Positions 9,727 through 17,271 of a stretch of 64,000 nucleotides of DNA are shown here, piece by piece; the first letter of the stretch is position 1; the number at the start of each line of letters is the position of its first letter. A program made the position numbers and the translations under genes. The stretch covers positions 682,001-746,000 of the forward strand of contig NZ_JABMKW010000016.1 of the NCBI RefSeq assembly GCF_013204795.1, read 5' to 3'. The notes under the pieces were generated by a model. It worked only from the letters and a program-made list of their open reading frames with translations, was not told the DNA's origin and did no database searches. This stretch comes from Pedobacter panaciterrae. GTDB taxonomy: Bacteria > Bacteroidota > Bacteroidia > Sphingobacteriales > Sphingobacteriaceae.

Positions 9727-10755
9727 ATGCACTCACAAAAAGACGTAACCATTTACGATATCGCCGAAAAGCTCAACCTCTCGCCTACAACTGTTAGTCG
9801 CGGGCTGAAGGATCATCCTGCCATAAGTAAAAAAACAAAGAAGAGAATTAACGACATTGCTGCAGAGCTGGGTTATCGCTTCAATACGTTTGCAAGCAAC
9901 CTCAGAAGCAAACGCACCAATACCATAGGCGTAATCATTCCAAGAATGAACAGTAGTTTTATGTCGGCAGTACTGGCTGGAATGGAAAAAGTTGCAAATG
10001 AGGCCAGCTATAATTTAATCATCAGCCAATCACTTGAATCGGCAGAAAAAGAGGCGGTAAACGTAAAAACGATGTTTAACAATCGCGTAGATGGGCTAAT
10101 GGTGTCTGTAGCTTACGACACAGTTGGCGTTTCGCAATTCGAAATGCTATTAGAGAAAGGCATCCCGCTGTTATTTTTTGATCGCACACTTGATCATCCG
10201 CAGTGCACCAGTATTGTTATCGACAATTATAAATCCGGATACCTTGCAACGCAGCATTTAATAGCGCAGGGATGTAAAAATATCATCCACATCACCGGAA
10301 ATCTGGCCAGGAATGTTTATGCCGATCGCCAAAGAGGATACGAGTCTGCACTGAAAGATGCAGGGATCCAGGCAGATCCTAACAATACTTTCATTAACGT
10401 ACTGGATGAGCAGGCAGGCATAGATTGCGCCCAAAAGATATTGAAAATGAACCCATTACCTGATGGCGTTTTTGTAGACAACGACACCTGCGCGGTTAAC
10501 TGCATGGCTATCCTTATGAATAATGGAATTAAAATACCTGAGGACATTGCTTTTATTGGCTTTAACAACGACCCGATATCAAGGGTGATCAGACCAGCAT
10601 TATCAACCATTAACTATCCGGGGTTTGAAATGGGAGAAATAGCGGCGCACAAACTAATCGCACATTTAAACGGGCAACAAAGCATAAATTCAACCAATTC
10701 AATTATTTTACGATCAGAACTTATCGCAAGAGATTCATCTAAAAGGATTAAATAA
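9727..10755 (+). CDS. LacI-family transcriptional regulator
   Basis: This 342-residue protein has an N-terminal LacI helix-turn-helix (VTIYDIAEKLNLSPTTVSRG, residues 7-26), a hinge region near residues 52-63 with SNLRSKRTNTIGVIIP, and a periplasmic-binding-protein-like effector domain (DGVFVDNDTCAVN and EDIAFIGFNNDPIS are typical). It is a normal length for the family. It lies between the leftward susC operon and the rightward SDR-uxuA genes. Palindromic TGCAACCGGTTGCA-type sites occur before both targets and a weaker one before itself. It probably represses both units until a sugar or sugar-acid intermediate binds. The effector is unknown; a uronate-related molecule is inferred from uxuA. 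Confidence 0.92.
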   Translation: MHSQKDVTIYDIAEKLNLSPTTVSRGLKDHPAISKKTKKRINDIAAELGYRFNTFASNLRSKRTNTIGVIIPRMNSSFMSAVLAGMEKVANEASYNLIISQSLESAEKEAVNVKTMFNNRVDGLMVSVAYDTVGVSQFEMLLEKGIPLLFFDRTLDHPQCTSIVIDNYKSGYLATQHLIAQGCKNIIHITGNLARNVYADRQRGYESALKDAGIQADPNNTFINVLDEQAGIDCAQKILKMNPLPDGVFVDNDTCAVNCMAILMNNGIKIPEDIAFIGFNNDPISRVIRPALSTINYPGFEMGEIAAHKLIAHLNGQQSINSTNSIILRSELIARDSSKRIK

Positions 10756-10778
10756 CAAAAAGGCAATCCAGTCGAAAA

Positions 10779-10806
10779 ATAATTATGCAACCGGTTGCAT
10801 AATTAT
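10779..10806. promoter_or_regulatory. Perfect 28-bp palindromic LacI-family operator
   Basis: ATAATTATGCAACC followed directly by its exact reverse complement gives a 28-bp perfect palindrome centred at 10792/10793. The core TGCAACCGGTTGCA matches the general LacI-family operator form with a central CG. It sits 24 nt after the lacI stop and 60 nt before the SDR start, overlapping the likely -33 element. Confidence 0.85.
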
Positions 10807-10826
10807 GAGTTTTTTAACTACATTAG
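10795..10826 (+). promoter_or_regulatory. Probable promoter of the SDR-uxuA unit
   Basis: TTG at 10795-10797, within the right half of the operator, is followed by 21 nt and TACATTAG (10819-10826), one mismatch from TAnnTTTG. The geometry, with TTG inside GGTTGCA, is the same as at susC. This leaves a leader of about 35 nt before the ATG at 10867. Confidence 0.5.
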
Positions 10827-10866
10827 TTCAATTTTATTACCTCGAAATCTCAAACCAATACCATCC

Positions 10867-11619
10867 ATGAAAGATGATCAAGAAAGAAAAATCGCATTAG
10901 TTACCGGCGGTGCATCAGGATTAGGCTTTGCCATAGCTGAAAAGTTTGTACAGAACAACATTTTCACTATCCTAATTGGAAGAAACGAACAAAGATTAGA
11001 AAAGGCATGTGAGCAACTTGGTGAACTTACAACTGCTATAACTTTTGATCTGAATAAACTAAGCGATATACCTAAATTGGTTTCAGATATCAAACAAAAG
11101 TTCGGTAGAATTGACATTCTTGTTAATAACGCCGGAATAAATGCAAAAAAACCGCTCATAGAAGTTACCGATCAGGAATTTCATGAGGTTATTCTTACAA
11201 ACTTATCTTCCGTATTTTCATTAACTCGCGAGGTTTCAAAAGTGATGCTTAAACAAAAAAAAGGCTGCATCATAAATATCAGCTCCATGGCAGCTCAATA
11301 TGGCATACCCAAAGTAATTGCTTATACTGCCGCCAAATCAGGTATCGAAGGAATGACAAAAGCAATGGCAGTAGAACTTTCGCCCGATGGTATTCGCGTA
11401 AACTGTATTGCTCCTGGCTTTATAGCCACAGATATGTCGGCCAAAGCACTAAACAATGATCCGGACAGAAAAAACAAGGTGCTTTCGCGCACCCCAATGG
11501 GAAAACTAGGCCTACCATCCGACATAGGAGATGCCGCTTACTTCCTTGCATCTGATAATGCTAAATTCATTACGGGTATAGTTATACCTGTTGACGGCGG
11601 AAATTCAATAGGATTTTAA
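10867..11619 (+). CDS. SDR-family dehydrogenase, possible D-mannonate (fructuronate) oxidoreductase
   Basis: This 250-residue short-chain dehydrogenase starts at the ATG at 10867. An upstream in-frame TTG at 10795 lies within the operator and promoter and is unlikely to be used. It has the cofactor loop TGGASGLG (13-20), NNAG (87-90), a catalytic serine in INISSM (139-140) and Tyr153-x3-Lys157 (YTAAK). The next gene, 19 nt downstream, is uxuA. In Bacillus the mannonate oxidoreductase next to uxuA is also an SDR enzyme, so reduction of fructuronate to mannonate is a reasonable inference. A gluconate- or keto-sugar-type SDR is the alternative. It is probably controlled by the palindromic operator just upstream. 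Confidence 0.85.
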   Translation: MKDDQERKIALVTGGASGLGFAIAEKFVQNNIFTILIGRNEQRLEKACEQLGELTTAITFDLNKLSDIPKLVSDIKQKFGRIDILVNNAGINAKKPLIEVTDQEFHEVILTNLSSVFSLTREVSKVMLKQKKGCIINISSMAAQYGIPKVIAYTAAKSGIEGMTKAMAVELSPDGIRVNCIAPGFIATDMSAKALNNDPDRKNKVLSRTPMGKLGLPSDIGDAAYFLASDNAKFITGIVIPVDGGNSIGF

Positions 11620-11638
11620 ACAAAAGTCTAAAGCTGAT

Positions 11639-12811
11639 ATGATTAAAATGGAACAAACCTTAAGATGGTTCGGCCCTAACGATCCGGTTAGTCTGCAATA
11701 CATCAAACAAAGCGGCGCAACGGGCGTAGTTACCGCGCTGCATCACATTCCTGTTGGCGAAATATGGACTATCGATGAGATAGCGCAGAGGAAAACGGAA
11801 ATATCTGAAGCAGGATTAACATGGACTGTTATCGAAAGCTTGCCTGTTCATGAGGACATCAAAAAAAGAAGTGGGAACTATAAAACCTATATAGAAAACT
11901 ATAAAATCAGCATGCAAAATGTTGCTACTTGCGGCTTAAAAGTGATCACCTATAATTTCATGCCCATACTTGACTGGATGCGCACCAATGTTTCATACGA
12001 ACTAAGTGACGGCAGCAAGGCTCTATATTTTGAAAAATCGGCTTTTATAGCATTTGATCTTTTCTTGTTAAAGCGACCAAATGCCCAAAACGACTATCAA
12101 CCAGACGAGATTGAAAAGGCCGAAAAACGGTTTAGGGAAATGAGTAAACAAGAAAAAGAAACCCTATACAACAATGCACTACTTAGCCTGCCAGGATCAG
12201 ACGAGCCCTTTACCCCTGAGCAGATTTTAAGCGCGCTAGAAACTTACAGGAATATCGACAACAAGAAACTAAAGGAAAACCTTTATGAATTCCTTAAAGA
12301 AATTATTCCAGTTGCAGAACAAACAGGACTGCAATTGGCCATTCATCCGGACGACCCTCCCTACTCTATTCTGGGCCTTCCAAGAATCATGAGTACTGAA
12401 GCCGATGTTCAGGACATGCTTACCGAAGTTCCATCGGCCAACAATGGCATATGCTTATGTACAGGTTCATTTGGCGCGCGTGCCGACAATGATCTACAGG
12501 GAATGATAAAAAGACTTGGCAACCATATTTTCTTTCTTCACCTCCGTAGCACCCAAAGAGATCAGGAAGGAAACTTTTACGAGGCCAATCACCTGGAAGG
12601 AGATGCCAACATGCCTGAAGTTGTTAGAGAGGTGGTTGCACTTCAACAAAGACTCAATAGCTCTATTCCGATGAGGCCCGATCATGGTCACCAAATGTTA
12701 GATGATCTAAACAAAAAGCATTACCCGGGTTATTCTATTATTGGCAGGCTAAAGGGTCTGGCAGAGTTAAGAGGACTCGAAACCGGGATACTAAGCAGTC
12801 TTGATTCTTAA
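11639..12811 (+). CDS. uxuA: Mannonate dehydratase
   Basis: The protein has 390 residues, or 387 if it starts at the fourth codon (base 11648), which aligns with the start I recall for E. coli UxuA ([16 protein letters not shown]). Conserved family features include [16 protein letters not shown] near the N-terminus, the metal-site segments IHPDDPP and [18 protein letters not shown], and RPDHGHQM near the C-terminus. It dehydrates D-mannonate to 2-keto-3-deoxygluconate in the cytoplasm, in glucuronate breakdown. It follows the SDR gene by 19 nt. Glucuronate isomerase and the KDG kinase and aldolase are not in this window. The gene's presence suggests the susC locus feeds a uronate or mannonate-like product inward. 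Confidence 0.95.
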   Translation: MIKMEQTLRWFGPNDPVSLQYIKQSGATGVVTALHHIPVGEIWTIDEIAQRKTEISEAGLTWTVIESLPVHEDIKKRSGNYKTYIENYKISMQNVATCGLKVITYNFMPILDWMRTNVSYELSDGSKALYFEKSAFIAFDLFLLKRPNAQNDYQPDEIEKAEKRFREMSKQEKETLYNNALLSLPGSDEPFTPEQILSALETYRNIDNKKLKENLYEFLKEIIPVAEQTGLQLAIHPDDPPYSILGLPRIMSTEADVQDMLTEVPSANNGICLCTGSFGARADNDLQGMIKRLGNHIFFLHLRSTQRDQEGNFYEANHLEGDANMPEVVREVVALQQRLNSSIPMRPDHGHQMLDDLNKKHYPGYSIIGRLKGLAELRGLETGILSSLDS

Positions 12812-12874
12812 ATTGCATTTTCAAACCATTTCCAGTCCCGTTTGTTAGTGATAAGAACACTAATATTTTAAAAA

Positions 12875-13060
12875 ATGGGATTATTTAAAACTGCCTTAAT
12901 CGGCGCCGCAATATATGGCATAGTTAAGTATGTAACTAAAAAGGACATTAATGGCCGCTCAATAGCCGACGACATCAAAGAAAAAGCACCAGAATGGATG
13001 GAAAAAGCTAAAAACTTAAAAGATGATTTAAAAGTAGAACTGGAAAAACAACGGTATTAG
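12875..13060 (+). CDS. Small YtxH-like protein
   Basis: This 61-residue protein has a short N-terminal hydrophobic stretch (TALIGAAIYGIVKYV) followed by a charged helical tail rich in Lys and Glu (DDIKEKAPEWMEKAKNLKDD). This resembles the small YtxH-type membrane-associated proteins common in Bacteroidota, sometimes linked to stress. It sits alone 63 nt after uxuA, preceded by a short AT-rich leader. Function is unknown and the family call is tentative. Confidence 0.6.
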   Translation: MGLFKTALIGAAIYGIVKYVTKKDINGRSIADDIKEKAPEWMEKAKNLKDDLKVELEKQRY

Positions 13061-13076
13061 TATTGTTTTAAGTCAC

Positions 13077-13241
13077 TTACTTTTTCGGGGCACCCAAATA
13101 AAATAAACCGGGACCTTTTTGATATCCTTTGGCAATCCTGTAGATGATTTCCGCCAGCGCTTTTGTAGTTCCGATGGGGATATGGTTCGAAATTCCGGTG
13201 TTATTGAGATGCCTTTCATAAATCAGTAAAATTAGATGCAT
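13077..13241 (-). pseudogene. 54-codon reading frame, possible gene remnant
   Basis: On the minus strand an ATG at 13241 opens 54 codons ending in TAA at 13077. The product begins MHLILLIYER and ends FYLGAPKK. Its balanced composition, with a plausible helix around TTKALAEIIYRIAKGY, looks protein-like rather than random. It faces the YtxH-like gene tail to tail with a 16-nt gap. I do not recognise a family. It may be a real small gene or the C-terminal scrap of a larger lost one. Confidence 0.3.
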
Positions 13242-13333
13242 TAAAATTACTAATATTTTTAGTAAAACAGAAGTGAATTTTTCAGTTCTCTGAATGAGAT
13301 TGTATGACCACTTGATCCAGACATAATGTGCAC

Positions 13334-13389
13334 CTTGTTCACACTTTCCTCACAAACAGGTACCTTTTTGTGAGGAAAGTGTGAACAAG
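13334..13389. repeat. 23-bp perfect inverted repeat (hairpin)
   Basis: The left arm 13334-13356 (CTTGTTCACACTTTCCTC plus ACAAA) is exactly complementary to the right arm 13367-13389, with a 10-nt spacer that itself contains the palindrome AGGTACCT. No T-tract follows on either strand, so it is not a classical terminator. A miniature element, an integration or processing signal, or a phage-type operator are all possible. It lies 145 nt before the arsR start. Confidence 0.8.
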
Positions 13390-13491
13390 TCTCGAACAAG
13401 CCCCGAGCCAGCAAAAGTAAAATAGCTGGCCGCAGAACACCAAACTAATCTCCAAACACATTAGGACAATGCAATTTTTTTTAAAAATAAA

Positions 13492-13526
13492 TTTGTCATT
13501 ACAACTATATATCGTAATATTGCGAT
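13492..13526 (+). promoter_or_regulatory. arsR promoter with overlapping ArsR-type operator
   Basis: TTTG (13492-13495), 19 nt, then TAATATTG (13515-13522) closely fits the Bacteroidota promoter consensus. The near-palindrome ATCGTAATATTGCGAT (13511-13526) covers the -7 element, so a bound repressor would block initiation. Nearly the same word recurs after arsR at 13883-13898. The ATG follows nine bases after this operator, so the leader is very short. Confidence 0.72.
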
Positions 13527-13534
13527 GTATAATT

Positions 13535-13864
13535 ATGGGACTTACAAAAACAGAAATATTTACTGAAGAACAAAACCGCCTGGCGGTGATGCTGAAAGCA
13601 ATGGCCCACCCTGCACGCATTGCTATTCTACAGCAGATCATTAAAGCAAATGCCTGCATCTGTGGAGACCTTGTTGAAGAACTTGGGCTTGCACAAGCCA
13701 CCATTTCGCAACATTTAAAAGAACTGAAAAATGCAGGCATTATACAGGGTACAATTGAAGGTGTAAGTGTTTGTTACTGCATCAATCCAACGGTATGGAA
13801 TGAACTTCAACAACAACTCTCAGCATTCTTTTCTACTTATGAATTAAAGACAAACTGCTGTTAA
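13535..13864 (+). CDS. arsR: ArsR-family arsenic-responsive repressor
   Basis: This 109-residue winged-helix repressor starts at the ATG at 13535. An in-frame ATG at 13469 would run through the promoter and operator and is rejected. The recognition region is ACICGDLVEEL followed by ATISQHLKELKNAGI. Cys41 and Cys43 lie just before the DNA-binding helix, the place where classical ArsR carries its metalloid thiols. Cys80, Cys82 and a terminal Cys108-Cys109 are further candidate ligands. It is the first gene of the arsenic operon. By family knowledge it leaves DNA when arsenite binds. Alternative metal specificity is possible but the arsC-acr3 context supports arsenic. Confidence 0.9.
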   Translation: MGLTKTEIFTEEQNRLAVMLKAMAHPARIAILQQIIKANACICGDLVEELGLAQATISQHLKELKNAGIIQGTIEGVSVCYCINPTVWNELQQQLSAFFSTYELKTNCC

Positions 13865-13882
13865 AAAAATTTGACCTAATAC

Positions 13883-13898
13883 ATCGTAATATTGCAAT
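13883..13898. promoter_or_regulatory. Second ArsR-type operator, between arsR and DUF6428 gene
   Basis: ATCGTAATATTGCAAT repeats the operator at 13511-13526 with one or two changes. It contains the same TAATATTG element, but the nearest TTTG (13870-13873) is only 13 nt upstream, so an independent promoter is uncertain. It may allow the repressor to act separately on the resistance genes. Confidence 0.6.
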
Positions 13899-13919
13899 TA
13901 AACAATTAAACAAATTATC

Positions 13920-14414
13920 ATGAATACAACGGAATTAATCAACTGGCAAACATTTAAAAGTAAGCTACAGGACAATCCTGAACTTACTTTACAATTTCAA
14001 TATGCTGAGGACAAATGGGTAGATGCTTCATATCACATCACGGAAATTAAACAGGCACCCATTGTATCGGTAGATTGCGGTGGGGTTATGAACTCGTGGA
14101 CAGAAATTATAGTTCAGCTGTGGGAACCATCTGCCAAGGATAATGAAAGAGCAATGTCGGTGAGCAAAGCACTGTCAATTGTTAAGCTTGTCGAGAAAAG
14201 CCTGCCATTAAATCCACTGGCTGTAGTAAAAATAGAATTTGGGAACTCTCAATTTGATACCCGCCAGATGTATCCCGGAGAATTTATTATTGACAATGGG
14301 AACTTTATTGTAAACCTAAGCGCTGATTTTACACAATGCAAAGCCATTAATAGAGGAGAAAGTTGCGGCTCAACAGAAACAGTTACTTGCACCCCAGGTG
14401 GCGGTTGTTGCTAG
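13920..14414 (+). CDS. DUF6428 family protein, Cys-rich tail, arsenic operon
   Basis: This 164-residue soluble protein has no signal peptide. It matches what I recall as the DUF6428 family, found in Bacteroidota arsenic operons between arsR and arsC. Conserved-looking parts include VDCGGVMNSWTEIIVQLWEP (residues 51-70) and a C-terminal cysteine cluster: Cys140, Cys149, Cys157 and the end GGGCC (Cys163, Cys164). The cysteines suggest arsenite binding or delivery to the efflux pump, which is inference. It starts 56 nt after arsR and ends 7 nt before arsC. No enzymatic motif was recognised. Confidence 0.75.
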   Translation: MNTTELINWQTFKSKLQDNPELTLQFQYAEDKWVDASYHITEIKQAPIVSVDCGGVMNSWTEIIVQLWEPSAKDNERAMSVSKALSIVKLVEKSLPLNPLAVVKIEFGNSQFDTRQMYPGEFIIDNGNFIVNLSADFTQCKAINRGESCGSTETVTCTPGGGCC

Positions 14415-14421
14415 TTAAAAC

Positions 14422-14835
14422 ATGAAAAAGATACTTGTATTATGTACCGGCAACAGTTGCCGCAGTCAAATTGCCGAAGGCTACTTAAGATTCTTCGCAA
14501 AGAACAATGCTGAGATCTATAGCGCCGGAATAGAAACACATGGCGTAAATCCGAAAGCCATTGAAACGATGAAAGAAGATGGGATTGACATCTCATCACA
14601 TACTTCAAACAACATCAATGAGTACATGGATGTTGATTTTGATTATGTAATCACTGTGTGTGATAATGCTAAGGAAAGCTGCCCGTATTTCCCTACAAGT
14701 GCACAAAAATTCCATTACAACTTTCCCGATCCGGCTAAAGCAACAGGAACTGATGAAGAGGTTAAAACACAATTCAGAGGAGTAAGGGAGATGATTAAAC
14801 AGTACTGTCAGAATTTTATAGAAAAGAATATTTAA
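14422..14835 (+). CDS. arsC: Arsenate reductase, thioredoxin-type (LMW-phosphatase fold)
   Basis: This 137-residue cytoplasmic enzyme reduces arsenate to arsenite. The P-loop CTGNSCRS (Cys8 to Ser15) and the catalytic aspartate in FPDPA (Asp103) are those of the low-molecular-weight phosphatase fold. Cys80 and Cys87 (CDNAKESC) complete the three-cysteine relay known in S. aureus ArsC (Cys10/82/89), so the electron donor is expected to be thioredoxin. Its stop overlaps the acr3 start by one base (TAATG), coupling reduction to efflux. Confidence 0.95.
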   Translation: MKKILVLCTGNSCRSQIAEGYLRFFAKNNAEIYSAGIETHGVNPKAIETMKEDGIDISSHTSNNINEYMDVDFDYVITVCDNAKESCPYFPTSAQKFHYNFPDPAKATGTDEEVKTQFRGVREMIKQYCQNFIEKNI

Positions 14836-15869
14836 TGGAAAGGAAAAAATTAGGCTTTCTTGATCGTTACCTTACTTTATGGATATTTCTTGCTATGGCT
14901 GTTGGTATTGGAATCGGTTATCTGGTTCCATCTTCCGCTACCATTATCAATTCCTTTTCCAGCGGAACAACAAATATTCCGCTGGCAATAGGGTTGATTC
15001 TAATGATGTACCCTCCACTAGCCAAAGTTAAGTATGAAAATATGGGCAGGGTATTTAAGGACACGAAGGTGCTCTCTCTGTCTTTAGTACTAAACTGGAT
15101 TATAGGCCCTGTACTCATGTTTATTTTAGCCATTGTTTTTTTGCACGACTACCCTGAATACATGGTAGGCTTAATTTTGATTGGCCTGGCCAGATGCATT
15201 GCAATGGTAGTTGTCTGGAATGAGCTTGCAGAAGGCGATAGAGAATATGCAGCTGGCCTGATTGCCCTGAACAGTATTTTTCAGGTCTTATTATACAGCG
15301 TATTTGCGTATATTTTTATTACCGTTTTACCTCCTTTATTTGGATTAAAAGGATTAGAAGTAAATATCACGATAGGCCAGATTGCCGAGAGTGTGGCGAT
15401 TTATCTTGGGATACCGTTTGCATTGGGTATCATCAGCCGTTATACATTAATAAAACTTAAAGGAGAAACCTGGTTTCAAACCAAATTTGTACCGTTAATT
15501 TCACCTGTTACACTAATCGCCTTATTATTCACAATTGTGATCATGTTCAGTTTAAAGGGCAATCTGATCATAAAAATTCCTATGGATGTAATACGAATAG
15601 CAATACCATTGGTCATCTATTTTGTGATCATGTTTATCTTCAGCTTCCTTATGGGCAAATATTTTGGCGCTGATTATTCTAAAAACACAGCAATTGCATT
15701 TACTGCTACAGGCAATAATTTTGAACTGGCAATAGCTGTTGCAATTGGCGTTTTCGGCATCAACTCGGGGCAAGCATTTGCAGGTGTTATTGGCCCACTG
15801 GTTGAGGTCCCTGCACTTATTGCCCTGGTAAATGTTGCTTTTTGGTTTAGAAAGAAGTATTACCAGTAA
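14835..15869 (+). CDS. acr3: ACR3-family arsenite efflux permease
   Basis: This 344-residue inner-membrane protein has about ten hydrophobic segments and no ATPase partner. The ACR3 hallmark [19 protein letters not shown] contains Cys121, equivalent to the essential cysteine known in this family. The segment [20 protein letters not shown] near the C-terminus is also characteristic. It exports the arsenite made by ArsC, whose gene overlaps it by one base. It is the last gene of the operon and faces the DeoR-type gene, with a one-base gap between the two stop codons. The symbol arsB is often used for this gene, but the sequence is ACR3 type rather than ArsB type. Confidence 0.93.
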   Translation: MERKKLGFLDRYLTLWIFLAMAVGIGIGYLVPSSATIINSFSSGTTNIPLAIGLILMMYPPLAKVKYENMGRVFKDTKVLSLSLVLNWIIGPVLMFILAIVFLHDYPEYMVGLILIGLARCIAMVVVWNELAEGDREYAAGLIALNSIFQVLLYSVFAYIFITVLPPLFGLKGLEVNITIGQIAESVAIYLGIPFALGIISRYTLIKLKGETWFQTKFVPLISPVTLIALLFTIVIMFSLKGNLIIKIPMDVIRIAIPLVIYFVIMFIFSFLMGKYFGADYSKNTAIAFTATGNNFELAIAVAIGVFGINSGQAFAGVIGPLVEVPALIALVNVAFWFRKKYYQ

Positions 15870-15870
15870 A

Positions 15871-16626
15871 CTACTGCAGCACCCTCACTCCTTCTTGTTC
15901 GATTTTCTTTTTCAAAGGGCCCGTTAGCTGAGCATCTGTAATTAAAAAGTGTATCGATTTCAGAGTTCCAAATTTAACATAAGCATCTTTCCCAATTTTT
16001 GAGGAATCAGTAAGTAAATAAACCTGCTCCGCATTCTTTAGAAAAGCTTTTGTTATTTGGGCTTCCTTTTCGCTATGTGCTGTTAAACCATTTTGTAGTG
16101 ATATGCCGTCGACCCCTACAAAAGCTTTAGAAACGTGATAAGTATCGATGTGCTGAACCGCCATATCCCCGTGCACTGCTCTGCGTTCTTTATCCAGCTC
16201 ACCCCCTATCAGGTTAATACCAATACCAGGTGTATCTATTAATTCTGCTACTATTGGTAAAGAATTGGTAATAACCTTTAGCTTATTAAGCTTCTTTAAA
16301 TGAGCACACATAGCAAACACCGTACTTCCGCAATCCATAAATATTGTATCCCCATCTACCACCTGAGCGGCAGCTAATTTTCCTATTTCCTGCTTGCTTT
16401 CTGTATTAGCAGTTTGCTTTTTATGGAATGCCACGAAGGGCAGATTATCTAGCTTCATGGCGCCTCCATGCGTTCGCTGCAGGAGCCCCTCTTCAGAAAG
16501 ATCTTGCAAATCTCTTCTGACCGTAGCAGGAGATATTGATAATTTCCGAGAGATCTCCATTACAGATAAAGCCTCAAATTCATCAAGTATCATTAAAATC
16601 TTTTTCTTTCTTTCCTGAAAACTCAT
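15871..16626 (-). CDS. DeoR/GlpR-family transcriptional regulator
   Basis: This 251-residue protein has an N-terminal DeoR helix-turn-helix (LSVMEISRKLSISPATVRRD near residues 18-37, then LSEEGLLQRTHGGAM) and a C-terminal sugar-phosphate sensor domain of the ribose-isomerase fold (DTIFMDCGSTVFA, KAFVGVDGIS and VYLLTDSSKIGKDA). Family members respond to phosphorylated sugars. It diverges from nudK across a 51-nt region built from four TRATCA repeats, its likely operator. The regulated pathway is not visible; the nearest candidate is nudK, with possible link to the oxidoreductase beyond it. Confidence 0.9.
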   Translation of the reverse strand: MSFQERKKKILMILDEFEALSVMEISRKLSISPATVRRDLQDLSEEGLLQRTHGGAMKLDNLPFVAFHKKQTANTESKQEIGKLAAAQVVDGDTIFMDCGSTVFAMCAHLKKLNKLKVITNSLPIVAELIDTPGIGINLIGGELDKERRAVHGDMAVQHIDTYHVSKAFVGVDGISLQNGLTAHSEKEAQITKAFLKNAEQVYLLTDSSKIGKDAYVKFGTLKSIHFLITDAQLTGPLKKKIEQEGVRVLQ

Positions 16627-16642
16627 ATAAATAGCCTACATT

Positions 16643-16678
16643 TGATCAAAAATAATCATTATTAATCATAATTGATCA
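16643..16678. promoter_or_regulatory. Four TRATCA iterons at exact 10-bp spacing
   Basis: TGATCA, TAATCA, TAATCA and TGATCA begin at 16643, 16653, 16663 and 16673, an exact 10-bp period that puts all repeats on one face of the helix. The last repeat ends on the first base of the nudK ATG. They fill most of the gap between the DeoR-type regulator and nudK, suggesting cooperative binding by that regulator. Confidence 0.7.
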
Positions 16679-17253
16679 TGAATAGTACAATAAATATAAT
16701 CAAAGAGGAAATTTTATCAGACGACTGGTATGTTTTAAAGAAAACAACATTCAACTTCTTGTCTAAAAAAGGGATACAGGAAACGCTAAGCAGGGAAACT
16801 TATGATCGTGGAAACGGGGCTACAATCCTTCTTTACAACCGATCACTGCAAACCGTTATTCTGATTAAGCAGTTCCGATTCCCCACATACGTTAATGGCA
16901 ATGTTACCGGAATGCTGATTGAAACATGCGCAGGTTTACTTGACGAAAACAGTCCGGAGGAAGCTATCCGCAGAGAAACAGAGGAAGAAACCGGATATGT
17001 ATTGTCCTCCGTTCAAAAAGTATTTGAAGTTTATATGAGTCCTGGTTCCGTTACAGAAAAACTGTATTTCTTTATTGCAGAATACACGGCTGATATGAAA
17101 ACAGAAATAGGAGGCGGCGTAGAAGATGAGGATATAGAAGTACTGGAATTACCATTTAATACCGCAATGAAAATGATTGCAACCGGCGAAATCAAGGATG
17201 GAAAAACAATCATGCTACTTCAGCATCTTGCACTATCAAAAATCATGGGGTAA
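16678..17253 (+). CDS. nudK: NUDIX hydrolase, NudK-like (GDP-mannose pyrophosphatase)
   Basis: This 191-residue cytoplasmic protein starts at the ATG at 16678; a TTG two codons earlier is less likely. It follows the NudK pattern: [13 protein letters not shown] (42-54), [16 protein letters not shown], then a Nudix box near 86-108 with the core RETEEETGY (99-107). LYMSPGxVTE-like sequence ([14 protein letters not shown]) and [16 protein letters not shown] complete the family signature. NudK splits GDP-mannose and related nucleotide sugars. It shares a repeat-rich divergent promoter with a DeoR-type regulator. The exact nucleotide sugar is inferred. Confidence 0.85.
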   Translation: MNSTINIIKEEILSDDWYVLKKTTFNFLSKKGIQETLSRETYDRGNGATILLYNRSLQTVILIKQFRFPTYVNGNVTGMLIETCAGLLDENSPEEAIRRETEEETGYVLSSVQKVFEVYMSPGSVTEKLYFFIAEYTADMKTEIGGGVEDEDIEVLELPFNTAMKMIATGEIKDGKTIMLLQHLALSKIMG

Positions 17254-17271
17254 ACTCTTTTTTTAAAGAGC

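Larger units (their letters stand above)
13061..13534. other. Long gap with a doubtful small ORF, hairpin and arsR promoter
   Basis: This stretch between the YtxH-like gene and arsR contains a 54-codon minus-strand frame (13077-13241), a 7-bp dyad TTACTAA/TTAGTAA (13247-13265), a 23-bp perfect inverted repeat (13334-13389) and the arsR promoter. There is no clear intact gene. The mix of a gene-like remnant and a perfect hairpin suggests a former insertion or rearrangement point. Confidence 0.5.

Noticed and set aside
10795..10866. Upstream TTG start for the SDR gene
   Set aside because: Lies in the operator and promoter; the 24 added residues do not fit the SDR N-terminus.
13469..13534. Upstream ATG for arsR
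   Set aside because: The extension would overlap the -33, -7 and operator; the family starts close to MGLTKTE.
13339..13740. 133-codon minus-strand frame
   Set aside because: Antisense to arsR and its operator; Ser/Phe-rich with no domain; conflicts with a well supported gene.
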